Of a DNA stretch of 64,000 nt, positions 34,301 through 47,400 are shown piece after piece (the first letter of the stretch is position 1; every line of letters begins with the position of its first letter). Below the pieces are notes generated by a model. The model did not search any database and was not told where the DNA came from. It saw only the letters and a list, made by a program, of their open reading frames with translations. The position numbers and the translations under genes were made by a program. Source of the DNA: Kryptolebias marmoratus (Eukaryota; Chordata; Actinopteri; Cyprinodontiformes; Rivulidae). The stretch spans positions 14,815,044-14,879,043 of the forward strand of contig NC_051433.1 in assembly GCF_001649575.2 (NCBI RefSeq). Direction: 5' to 3'.

Positions 34301-37300
34301 CAAACTTTAACGACTTAAATGGATAGTTCAGAACTTTTGGAGGGCGGTTCTGTGGAAAGGTTATAAACAATTATTAGTTTACCTCCTATAAAAAGTTTCT
34401 GGAATAGCCTCAGTTTGGATAAATTAAACGAAATTAACAAGCAAACAGCTAGTCACAGCAAGGCAAATACATAAGTGGATTGCTGCCGTCTTAAAAACAA
34501 CTCCAGCCTCAAAAACTTTTGTAGCAATTTTTCTAAACCTGACTTGCATTATAAGGTTATTTCAGCCAGAATATTGTGACATTCCTGCTAGAAGTGCCCT
34601 AGGCTGCCCTAGGTGCTACATCTAGCTGCTGCTGCTGTTATTTATACTTGCAAATAACCATTAAATCTATGTAAATAACTATGTTATCCAAAAATAATGG
34701 GAGTGTGGTTTATAAAACAGTGTTTGGATAAACTGATATTAACCTTTAAGACGGCAGCATTTTGTTTTGTTCCTGGCCTTGGTCAGACTAGCCATTAACT
34801 CATCAGTCTGATCAAAATTAAACTCTATTTCTTCAAACTGAGGTTGTTCAAAGAGCTATCTACAGCAGGTAAGATATTAACTGTTCACAACCTTCCCACA
34901 GAACCACATTTTAAAAAAATCTGAATTAACGCTTTAAGTTACACTACTTTGTTCAAGTAGTAGTAGTTTTCTGTTCATAATGAATAATAACTAGTTGCAT
35001 TTTGAAAATATAATTCTGGATTTTGTCAAGCCTTTGTTGTATTATTTATGAGTAATATTTGACACTTACCCCGTGTTTTAAGCTGTCGTTGACCTGATCT
35101 GCAATGTCAGAGACGACTGCTACAGCAGCTGAATGAGATAAACAGACACAAGGATCAGGAAACTGACAGCAGCCACAACAAATATTCACCTTTGAGGAGA
35201 TGTTTCCTTGACTCTGTGTACAAGACAAACAGAGTAAGAAGTCTGGAAGTGTCTCTGTGTTTAGTCTGACGTGGCTCTCTTATCAGAGATGCTGTTTGCG
35301 ATAGTGCTGCTGCAGCTCGCCTTCTCATGATTTACACACAACAGTCTTCGGACAGAAAAAAAAAAGCAGGAATGACTGTCTGGTGGGTTCAAACCGCAAA
35401 CAAAGAAACCTAAATTTGCTCTCTCACGGCCATTTCTTCATGCCAAATGCACACAGACAAACACAAAGCCACGCACAGAGGCCAGAAAAGCTCTCTTGGT
35501 AGTAAGAAAAAGCCTGAAGTGAGCAGCAGCTGAACACACTGCTGTTTGTTCTTGTTGCGTGTTTACTGTACCTTGGGTGTCTTCATACTCTTTGGAATCA
35601 GGGGAGAGGTTGTTCAGATAATCTGTGAGAGGAGAGAAATAAAAGATCACCTTCAGAGCGTAAAGCACAAACTGTGATCAGCTTTCATGTGATCCAGGAA
35701 AGATCCTCTGTTCGTATTTAATTAAACCTTGTCTTTTACGTTTCACTCACCGGTGAGAATCATGCGATACTGAGCCACGCGCACAATGACTTGCAGGAGC
35801 TGCTGCTTGAAGGAAACTCTGTCCCCGTCTGGGCTTTTCTCCTGACACAAAACAACACAAACTTAATTATTCACCTTTCGTGTCATTTTTGACAATTTGG
35901 CTCATGTGAGCAACCCAAAAACTTTTGTACTGCCTTTGAAAGGACAGTCATGTTGCAGAGTGGAGCAAAACAATTGAAAAATAGAAAAAAGGAGGATTTC
36001 AATCTGTTAAAAGCTTCATAATGGTCTAAACAGAAACACGTTTTACTTTATAAATGGAGGCAGTTTGTCTACCTAGGTCCTAAACATTAACAATATGTTT
36101 AAATTCAGTGGATACTCTTGTCCTCGTGAAACTGGTGCCTTGGCAACATCAAATTCAAAATGAGAATTTCAAATTTTATTTAGTTTTAGTTTTCTCTAAA
36201 CTTAAAAATCCCATTTCAAATCTAATTTGGACTAAGAATACCTTTTTGCGTCACATAATATTAAACAGCATGCAAACAGTAAGTTGTTAATTCTCAGTGT
36301 GGGAAAAAAAACTATTCTGTCAGCAGCCTCCCATTTAAAGGACAAACAAAAAAATACCACTGGCATTAATAAAGAAAGAGCTTAGGGGAAACACAGGAGA
36401 TTTTCAACATGAGTGCTCCTAAATCTGACAGAAAAGTGCAAAGCTCTGCAAAGACTCCTCGCCAGCTCCTTCCCTCAGTGGTCGATAAAATGTAGGCAAA
36501 ACACTAAAAAGTCCTCTGCTCATAAATGAGAGACATTTAGACAGGCCCAGTGGACATTCATCTACAAACTGGCTCTTTATTACAAAGTCAGTGATAGTCT
36601 GTGCCACCGGCCACCGTGGGGACAAACACCTTTTATATTGATCTCTGACAGAGTCGGGAGTTTAAAACCAAACGGTGAACAGAAGATCCAACGTTTCCTT
36701 TAGTTTTATTATTAAATCCTATTTGGGATCTTTTACACTCTTCTTGCCCTGCTGTAAGAGCTTTACTGGGACTGATGCTTTGCTGACTGGTTATAAAAGG
36801 GCATCAGTTTTGAAACTCCACAGCTTTGGTGCCACAGCAGTAAATCTTCTAAGAAAAATTAAGGTGATGTCCTTAAAAAAAGTATTTTTTTCCTTAACAG
36901 CTCAAATCATCACCATGTTTCAGGATTTAGCACACGCTTAATCTAACAAAACTTGCGGATTATAGATTATATCATTGATAACTCAGACCTAGTGGGTTTT
37001 TTCTTTTTTTTTTTCACAGACTATAAATCCCAAAATTAATCTTATAAGCCACAAATTCCTCTACTTTTATCTACTGTAGGTGAGGCAGAGAAAGAGAACA
37101 GATGAGGAAAAGGGAATAATGTCTGTCTGTCATTCAAACCTGCTGACATGAATCAGTCTTTCAAAAAAACTTTGAATTAGTAAAATATGCTTTCTACTTT
37201 TTTTATTAAAATGAATGTTTTCTGTAATATGCTCCTTATACAAGAAAAATGAGGAAGGGGTTGATTAAAACTTTACTTTTAATTATTGGAATCAGTTGAT

Positions 37301-40300
37301 GTACATCTACGAATGATTAACTTTCGGAGTCATCCTAATTTAAAATGTTCACCACAACTAACCAATCTTAACTAACACAATAATGGCTATAATTTAGTCC
37401 ATTTTACCAATAATAAGCTAATTTTGGAGATGTAGTAGCACATGGTCATCCCTAACATCTAAATGCTAAAACATTTTTCAAGATCTCACAATATCACAAG
37501 ATTTTGCTGAACCTAATTTATGATGTTTGACCAAAAAGGTTATAATTCATCATAAGGTGGTTTTTGTTTATATTTCTGGTGTTAAAGGCAGTGGGTGATG
37601 TGCATTCCTTAATGATAGGCCTTTAATTCATGTCAGAGTTTCTGTTTTGGTTCATCTGAACTTCCTAGACTGTATTTTAAATTAGATTTTTTTTTTGTAA
37701 GAGAGCACAGCTGTTTGTTTTTGTATTTAATAAAAAAGGAAGCAGACCAGGTCTCACCTCAAACTTCTGAACAATGGCTGCGAAGGCAGGAGAAGTTCGG
37801 CAGCTGTCCTCCAGTAAGCTTATGCTTCGATCGTAGTGGCCGATGTACGTGGTGAAGACCAGGAACTCTGCTCTCCTCGTTAGGAAGATGTCGGCGATTC
37901 TTTGGCCGTCCTCCCTGAATGGAAAGACAGAGACAATGAGCGTACAGGAGAAGAAGAGGGCACCGATTTGTTTGTCAGTCTGTCGCCTCGTGTCCCACCA
38001 AAGTCTGACTCGAGTCTCCAGCTCAGTGAGGATTTTGCGGTGCAGACTGTAAACATCGGGCAGCTCATTGAGAATCTCTCTGAGCCTCTCATCGTCCAAC
38101 ACAGGCTGCCCATCGTCCCCGACTGCAGCCCCCACCGCTTCCCGAAAGTCCTGAGACACAGACGAGAGTGGAGATTTTGTTTTTATCTTACAGGTTAGGT
38201 CACAGTCAAACAGTCAAGCCTTACAGTTTCCATACACTTTTTTTTCCTGCCCCGTCCTCTACCACAGCCAAACAGATAATATCAAACAGCAGGGAGCCCA
38301 TGAACTATTACACAAAAAGGAAATCTCATCATCTCTTTGAGCGGTGGAGCTTCAGTGGTTTAGATCACAGGGAAAATAAAAAAGAGGGGGTTTGCACCAT
38401 CTTCTTCTTCTTCTGAGGAACCACTGGGCAAGGCTTTTTACTCCAAAGTGCATCAGTGAACTGAACAATTAAGTGTAAAAATTCAAACTGCAGTGTTAAT
38501 AATGTGTCTGTGGGGGGTTGGGGAGGAGAGGGGGAGTTAAGACAGAGAAAACAATAAGCCTTAATTTGAGCTAAGAAAGAAAGAAAGCACAAACTAAAAA
38601 CCTGATGTGTAAAAGATGCTATCATGCAAACAAGCAGGTACAATAAGGCTAAAATCATTGTGATATCTATATGTCATTATTAGTTGACCAGAAAGGAAGT
38701 TCTTTTATACATGCAGAGTGTAAAAAATTAAGCAAACCCTATGATTTGTTCACTTGTAAATCCACGTTTTGCGGCAGTAGCTTGAAGTAATCGTCTTCTG
38801 TACAATCTTATCAGTTTCTCATATTGGTGTTTCTCATAGTTGCCTCGGTTTCCTCAGAATAAGAGGCTTTGGTTGATGCCATTCTGTCGAGAGCTAAACT
38901 TTGGCTGCAGCACCTTAATCCTCTGTTGTTTCAGCCATTCTGCTGTAGATGTGATGCTGTGTTTTGGGATCATGGCACAAGCTTCAGCTGCTGCACAGAC
39001 ACCATCACATTTGACTCTAGAGTACTTTTGATACAAAAGTGCACACATATTTCACGGACAGCTCAAAGACCGGAAGGTGCTCCAAATCTTTGGATTGAAA
39101 TGACGTCCAAATCATCACTCCACCACCACCATGCTTCAGAGTTGGAATGGAGTTAGTTTTTTTTTGGCCAAACATTCACTTTCTTTTCATATTTCCAACA
39201 TTGATCAATTAGTCTAATGTTTTTCAGTCAAATGTAATTTTGTCAACCTACCTTTCTCAACCTTCCTAATCAACTCAACTTGTTTCATCTTTTACTAGTT
39301 GAACTATCAAGAACTTCAACATTTAACTGAATAACATAGAGTCCCATAAAGTTTAAGATGTAGTTTGTATGGGTTTTGCATTTTTAACCCATACTTTACT
39401 CACTTTCTGCAGCAGTTTGAGCCCCTTCACATGTCTGAGGAGAGAAACAAACAACACACAGTCAGGGTAGATATGGAAGAATGTTTTTTTGTTGTTGTTG
39501 GTACATCCTGTAAGTAAATGTTTAAAAATAAATATTACGAACTTATACTTACAGTCTCTCTGTATCCACCAGCTCTTTCACAATGTAAAAGGCTCTGGAT
39601 CGACCGTCGGGCTGTAAATAATCACAACATTCACTTATAATCAGCTCAGCATTAGGAGAAACTGAAGTATTTTGGCCTGGGTCCAACAAATAAACGATGT
39701 CTCCTCTTCACAGCATCTCAAAGCTGCAGTCAAAATCTAAATAATGATGACAATCTGGCAACAGCCCATTAACCCCCATTAACCTGCCTCCTGAATACAG
39801 CTGTCTGGCTCTCCCATCAACAAGATCTTGATGGAAAAAAAAGCAACTACAGATAGGGAAAAAATGACAATGCATGTTGTAAACCTACAGCAAACATGGG
39901 CTGTAGTTAAACTAAAGGTGGCCTAACAAGGTATACTGAAGAGTATTTGGTATTTTATTGCAGAAAGGTCTGATAGACACAACTTTTCCACACTTTGTAA
40001 TCGTTTCCCATCTTCAGTCAAACTCAGCATGCTGGAGGGCCAACCTGTCTGTCATAGTTCATGTCTGTTGCTCCGTCCTCCTCCTCTGAAGTGCGTCCTT
40101 GGTCTTCCTCGCACAGCGTCTCCGCCCGACCGTTGGCTACAGAAGCAATCTGAGGGCCAGCAGCTACAGTGCACACCTTGTAGGCTTCTGTATAGGCACT
40201 GCAGGAAGGAAAAAGAGCAGCCCACATCACAGAAAGTGGATGTACATTGGCTTGCAAGTCAAATTACTTTGAAAGCAATTTGACACTGCTACTATTGTAT

Positions 40301-43300
40301 ACATTCAATGTTTCCATCTAGCTCTAAAAAATAATAACTTTATCATCATTATGCAATTTAAGCACATATAAGAACCACATTTTTAAGTTTAAAAAGCATC
40401 TTGAGAGTTCTTTCAGTGTGCTTTATGTTATAACCTTACAAAACTAAATTGGTCCTTGTGTTTTATTATCGTATTTGCTTTTGAAATATATTTTATTCAA
40501 AATATTCTGCTGATTTTTTTTGTTTTGTTTTATATTACTCTCACAATCATATTTCAGTGGGTCCAAACTTTTTTGGAGATACAAGGTAAACCTTCACAAC
40601 CAGGCAGATTCCCACTGTACTTTAATGTTTTCAAGGAATAATTAAATATAAACTTTAGGACAAAAAAACAACAACTATGTTCTAAACCTTATTTGTACAT
40701 CATTAACATGGATGGTGTCAGTTTTGACATTTTATTTTTTAACATAAAACCTACTAATTAATCAAAGTATTCAGAATTCAGTTCTAATCATCTTGAAACA
40801 CATCATATGAGACCTGCTTTTTCATTTTCTCACTGTTAGATGCTTTTTTTTGTTATAAGCTAGGTTCTGTTCTACAACCTTCATTTATGTGAGAGTAAAT
40901 CAGTTGAATTTCATTTAACCATCAAAATCTTCTTTACAGTCCTTCATGTTCATTGAATTACCACTATAATAAACATATTCAGTATTGAAGAAAAATGTGA
41001 ATAAATAAAAGATTGCAGATCTGAAGCAATAAACTGGTCTCTAAAGGCCTCCGGTGACAACTGTACCCACCAAGGGAAACATGGTGGTGTTTTATGTTAC
41101 AGGACTTTATTCTGCAGGGGAAACCAAATGAATATGCTAATGGCTGCAGCTGAGTAGAGAATGTAAGCCATGCAAATAAAAACATATTCCTAACTTACAC
41201 TTATGGACCTCTGCATGAATATCTGCCTTGTTTTAATCCCAGAATCATTGGATTTAACCCCACTGAGATGCAAATTAGCAAACACGCGAGCAACATATGT
41301 GAGCCGTTCAGATCTCTGTGTCGTAAACATTACAGCTGCATGGCCCATTGCTGCTTATTGGAACAAACTTTGAATGTGACACCAGGGGTTCCTGAAACAC
41401 GGAACTTCAGTGTCTATATTGGGCCTTTATATCACTCCCAAAGAAAGTGCTGCTGACACTCCTCACTCGGCTGCCGCTTTGTAAGAAAAGCTCAAGGCAA
41501 AAGCTGCAGAGATAAACTACAGGAGGAGATAAAAAAAAAACTAATGCTTCCACTTTTCCTCAGGCTAAGTTTCTGGTGAATGCATAGATGAGATGAGGGG
41601 GGCCAATCTCCAAACTATCTGCTAATATGGCTTCCTCAGGCTATTGTTAAATTAACCACCTCATCCACTCTCATGCCTGTCCAGATAGTGCGGTGCTCTC
41701 ATTACCGTTGCAGAAAAAAAAGAATCACAGTTTGGAAGAGATTTCTCATAAAATCTTGGCTTGTGCTCAAGTAACTAATTATTACAGACGAACACGATCC
41801 AAGCAAACTAATTAAACACAAACAGTTGTAATTCTCATGTCTTTACTGATCACACTTAAATCACAAACAGGAAATACTGTAAACTTGTGAATCTATACCA
41901 AACTTCCTTTAAGTAAAAACTTTTATCTTATGTTTCCTGGAACAAATTAAAAGATTAGTACAAGAATTTATTAAAACTTTGAACCACTCATCCTCAGAAA
42001 ATAATTTAGATTTTTCTGTTTTTCCTTGAAAGTTTTGATTGGACTAACTTCTTTACAGCTCAGTTTAAATAAAGACCTCCATGTTCAACCAATTTGGTCT
42101 AAATTAATATTTGTAAGTCTGTTAAAGATTTCACCATACTTTGTAAATCCATATAATAACTTATCTTTTTTTATTTCTGGAACTGTAAATTACAATTATA
42201 AAACTTTATTATTTATTTTTTTATTTAAAATCAATACAAGGAGTGTACTATAGGCTGTAATTTTTATTATTTTAAGGACTTTTGGGGATTTTACATAAAT
42301 TTAAATGAAATATTTTAAGTCAACAGGACAATTTTTGAAAAAATAGTGAAATCACCTCAATTTTAAGGGAATTTAATGAACATTTATCCAGGTAAATATT
42401 GTGTACTAAGTAAAAAAATAATAATTTTGTGCATGTGTGTGTGAAGGAAAAAGATTGAACCCAAAATATTAGTACAGATAGTAACTGAGTTAGTAAGAAT
42501 CTTATTATATAACGAGTAAAATATTTTAAGGCAGTCTAATCATATATCAGCCCAAATCTTTATAAAATTAAAGGCCTTGATGGAATGCAAATATCATTTC
42601 CTGTCAGAGTTTTAAACTAAGATGATTAAGTTGACAAATGACAAAGTTTAGGCGTTTTGGTCAAACCTTGAAAATGACATCATGCCCTTTTCTATGCAGT
42701 ACTGTACACAACATGTCACGCTCAAAGTATGCAATGAATGACTCTCAGCTACTACCACATCAAGATTTAGCCAAATATCTGGTAAAGAGACTGAGTTATA
42801 ACTATTTTCTGGGGTGAGTTGGCCGTGGCAGCCATCTTGAATCGTACATCCGGTGATTACTTTCTGCGAGTTTCATTAAAATTTGTCCAATGGTTCATGA
42901 GATGTTTTAATAACAGACAGACACACAAACACACCCACAGACACTGGCAAAAACATTATAGTCTTACTTCACCCTTCGATGGCAGGCAATAATTTAACAG
43001 TTAATAATTATGTTCTAAAATCTTTTTTATTTCTATAAGTAAGTGATTGTTAACCTTTTTGGATATTTAAAGCAACGTGATTTATGTCAAACCAAATTTT
43101 GCCATCCTTTTCTCTGGAGTTAATATTTTTGTGCCCATTTGGTGCTGTTTTGCTTGCACACGCACCATAAGAGGCTGTGAACCCATGAAGAGGCGAGCTC
43201 TGCAGAGACCATCTGCTGACTACAGAACACACTGAGATTGTATCTCTGCTTGTTGTTCCAGAGTGACTGGAGAAGAGCAATGACTCTAAAATGCCCTATT

Positions 43301-44409
43301 ATTCATCTTGAGTGGTCCGTATGATATGGGCAAAGCAGGCAGGAATGCAGAGGGAGTGGGGAGAGGGGGCAGGGAGGTGTTTGACATCAACACATCCGAT
43401 CCGATCATACCAACAAATAACACCAAACCAGGAACAAAAGAGGCTCTACCTTCACAACCACTGAGAGGAGACATTTTCTGCACCAAACAGATGAGATATG
43501 AATGAAACCTGCCAGATTTCACTTGGATGTGAAGAGACCACCCCTGCACCAGCATTTCCTCTTCTCCCACTGAACATGCCCCAACAGCACAGCTACACTC
43601 ACAGTAAGAGACAGAGTATATTAAATCCCATTCCAAGGCCAACGGGAGCCTCCTGTCAACTGCTAATCATCACAACATCAGGAGATGATAAATCTTTTGT
43701 CTTCAGGGAGATTGTTAAACACATGCAGTGACCACGAAGTAATAAAAGAGACTGGTGCTCATTATAAAAGGTGACAAGAATCAATAGGACGATGTCCAAC
43801 AACATCAAGTTACACAAATACACACTTCTAACAACACATTAGGGATGCTAGCAGTGTGGCTCTTTTGTTTCTGCTGACAAGAATAAAAAACTTAATGCTA
43901 ATAAGTTTATTATCGCACTGATGAATCTCTATCATTTTTATAAACAATGAGAGGGATGATTTTTTTTATATATCATCATCAGCTTGAAGTTTAATTTGTT
44001 TAGTAATGTATCTGTTGTACTGTGTGTTTGATGATACCAATGAATTCATTAGCAAATTTTTCAAACTGATTAAGTTACTTTATTCAGTATTTATTCATTA
44101 TTTAAATGACTGACTGGAGAGACATTAGAGATCCAAGTTACCTCTGATACTTACAGCAATTTTGAAGAATTAAAATTTATATTTTAACATTGTTTAGTTA
44201 AAGGCCAAGCATTTCTTGAAGGAATACATATCACCGGCAATTTTTTAATGCCAGACTAAGATCATCTTATGTTGACAAATGACAGAGTTGTAGCCATTTT
44301 GGTCAAAGTCTGAAAAAACCATTATGCACAATCTGAAGCCATATTGTAAAGCTACTATCACATCAAGGTTAAGGTCAATATTTGTTAAACTGGCTGTTAT
44401 AAAATATAA

Positions 44410-44493
<84 letters not shown>

Positions 44494-47400
44494 GTTGGCT
44501 TTGGCAGTCATCCTGATTTGACTTGAACAGCTGAAGATGTACATCCAGTGATTACTTTGTTCAGGTTTTATTCAAATCTTTCCAGTGGTTCATGAAATAT
44601 TTTGGTGACAGACAGACACACAGACAAAGGTAAAAACATTACTGCTTTTCCCTAACCTTTCAGAGGTGGGTGATAAAAACGTTTCCATATACAATCTTGA
44701 ACAAATTACCTCAAGCACAGTAATAGCCCACGACAATTTTTTTTTTTTAATGACTTTAAAGCATTGAGTTTTCTGTAATTATGTGGGCCAGATTTAATCA
44801 AGATTAAGATTTGATTTTTAAATTAAAGATCAATATTTGTACAACTTTACTGAGTTATAGACATTTTTGTGTTTGCTAAGGTCAATTAACTATGGTGGCC
44901 ATCTTAAATTGGATTAACTTCAAAATGTAATTAGTTGTAGCTGTACATCCAATGATTATTTTCTGAGTGTTTCATTAAAATCCGTTCAGTGATTCATGAA
45001 AAGTTTTGCTAACAAATTAAAACAAATAAATGGACACAGGCGCACACACACAAACATTACTGACTTCCTGCCTTTCAGCTTTCTGCCTTTAAAGATGCAT
45101 AAACATATATATAAAGATGTAGTTGTTTACATACCTTTCTGTTTCCTCAGTTAACTGAGTTTTCTTCTCAAACCCAGGGAGGCTGCTCATGTCCACATAA
45201 CCGTCTGTCTCGTTGGCAGAGGACATGATTCGACTGGGACGATCAAAGAAGTCTGTAAACGGTGCCTGAGGCACAGGCCTCCTCTGTGGCACCTGAACAT
45301 TCTCATAGTCTGAGCTGATGGGAGGAACATTCTCATAATCTGAGGTATCTGTGTTGGGGACGGAGATGGAGCGTGGCTTGGTCAGGGGAAGAGCTACAAA
45401 TGGGACACGGGAGCGGTCCTCAAAGGACTCCACCCGGACAACACTACGATTGAGGAAGGCCACGGAGTTTCCTCTACTTCTGCTGTCATTGTACAACAGG
45501 AGGGTGGAAGCTGGCTCGGGTGAAATGTGTAGCTTGCTAATTGAACGTGAGTTTAGTTGTGGAGAGCTACTGATGCTCTGTCTGTCCAAATCCAGCCGTC
45601 TGCTGGGTGAACGGCAGCTGGACTCAGCTGACGACTTTGAAGAAGGCGGCTTGCCTTCCACCGCTGGCTTGTGTTCTGATTTCCTCCCAAACTTAAGCAT
45701 CAGGAAGCACTTTATAGAGGACTTCTTTTTCCTGTTTTTCTCTGCCAAGTCTGCCCCGGTGAAAAGTGACGGGGAACTCTTTGTAATAGGCTTCTTGGTG
45801 ATGTAGGACAGCTCGAATGGAGGAGGAATATCCACCAGAGATGTAGGTGTGGACAGAGCACTGGACGACAGAGGAGAGCACCTGGAGAAGCTTTCGGATG
45901 AAAACATGGCGTCTTTGGGTCTCTGAGATCCATCCCTGTAGATACACAGTGGTGTGTCCTGCCCCTCCATGGAGAGGGAGCGAGGGTACAGGGACAAATA
46001 CTGTGGTTTGGAGTAGCTCCTGTGTCGAGTTGAGCTCAACATCGGGCTGCTGCTTAATGTAGGTTGTCCAAATCCACTCATGTAGGTCTTCTGTAAAAAC
46101 TGCACTCCTCTATCCTCCACAGCGTTGGTAATCCGGTGTGACATAGAATGTGACCGAATCCCAATGGCCTTGTTATCGAAAGGAAAAACATTCCCAACAC
46201 GTGACACTTTCCCCGGCTCATCGTAAACATGTTCCTCACTGATGTCGGGCTCTGTGTCAGTGGTCTCATCCAGATATGGCACAATGCAGCCCTCAAGGTC
46301 GTCCTCATCTCTGAAGATATCAGAGTCATTTGGGGACAGCAGCTGGCTCTCAGAGAGGGAAGACGTCAGCGAGGTGTCGGTGTCCGTTGGCACTGTGATC
46401 GTTACCTGCTTGAATCTTGGCTCGCAGTCCAAATGGTTCAATGAATCCTTCGACTGATAAGTTTTGTCTTTCTCAGTTTGGACAGAGGCTCTTTTCTGAC
46501 CCGTCCTCATTTTGTTTTCACGACCGTCATCGCTTTCAATCTCATCAGTGCTACCATAGTCCAAGCTGTCCTCTATTTGTCCATTTTCTGCTGTTTCCTC
46601 ATATTTCCCAGTCAAAATTGAGAGTGAACTTTCCAGCTTCTGATCGCTGTTAATAATGTCCTCTGAACAGACGTAAAAAGGCTCGTGAGCTCGATCAAAC
46701 TCCAAGGCATAATGTCTCTTTGTTGTATCCTGTTTCTGATTATCAGGGATGAAGTCATAAAAACAGTTTTCCCGCCAATCCTCAATCCTGCCCTTCTTTT
46801 TATCTTCTTCTTCACTTTCTGTTCGAAAAGTATGTTTAGCATCAGTGTCCTGTGTACTTCCTTTGACAAGGATCCCCAGTTCATCTACAGAAGACTCTGA
46901 TAAGTCGTCTGCCGTACTTCCATCTCCCTTCTTTGCGTCCTGATTGGCAGCCGAATACCACTGAGCCTCATCGGCGCTATTAACAGAAATGTCTCCCACT
47001 GAGAGGCCTTCTGTGTCGGCCAGCGCCTCGCCTGCATCGCAACCCTCAGCATCCATGTCTTCCGTCACGTCCGTGTCAATCATCTCCTCAGAGTCAGCTG
47101 TGAGTCTGTCATCGCTAACCCAGGGTGTTTTTTTCATGGAGTCAGCTTCCTCCGTCAGGGTACTGTCAGTTAATCTCCAGTCCTCATCCATTTTCTGAAC
47201 AGCATCTTCATCTTCTTTGTCCTCTGTCACCCATCTTTCCAGTGACCCCTTTGACACCATCTTTAAATCAGTGTTTGGTGACTCCAGGGTGTTGCCTTTA
47301 AATTGTTTCTCTCCAGGCAATGTGGTTATAACTCCTTTGTTTAGGCCATTCTGTGTCTCACACTGTTCATCAAGCCCACCATTTAAAGTCACCACACTGC

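Larger units (their letters stand above)
40210..45080. other. fgd5: Large fgd5 intron downstream of the 2431-bp exon
   Basis: No exon was seen between 40198 and 45135. The interval contains three copies of repeat family A (listed separately) and a TA microsatellite. The remainder has no recognisable structure. Confidence 0.6.

Noticed and set aside
44245..44544. ORFs rich in Tyr-Ile on both strands
   Set aside because: Translation of a TA microsatellite.
45351..45806. 151-codon plus-strand ORF opposite fgd5
   Set aside because: Shadow of the conserved fgd5 coding frame on the other strand.
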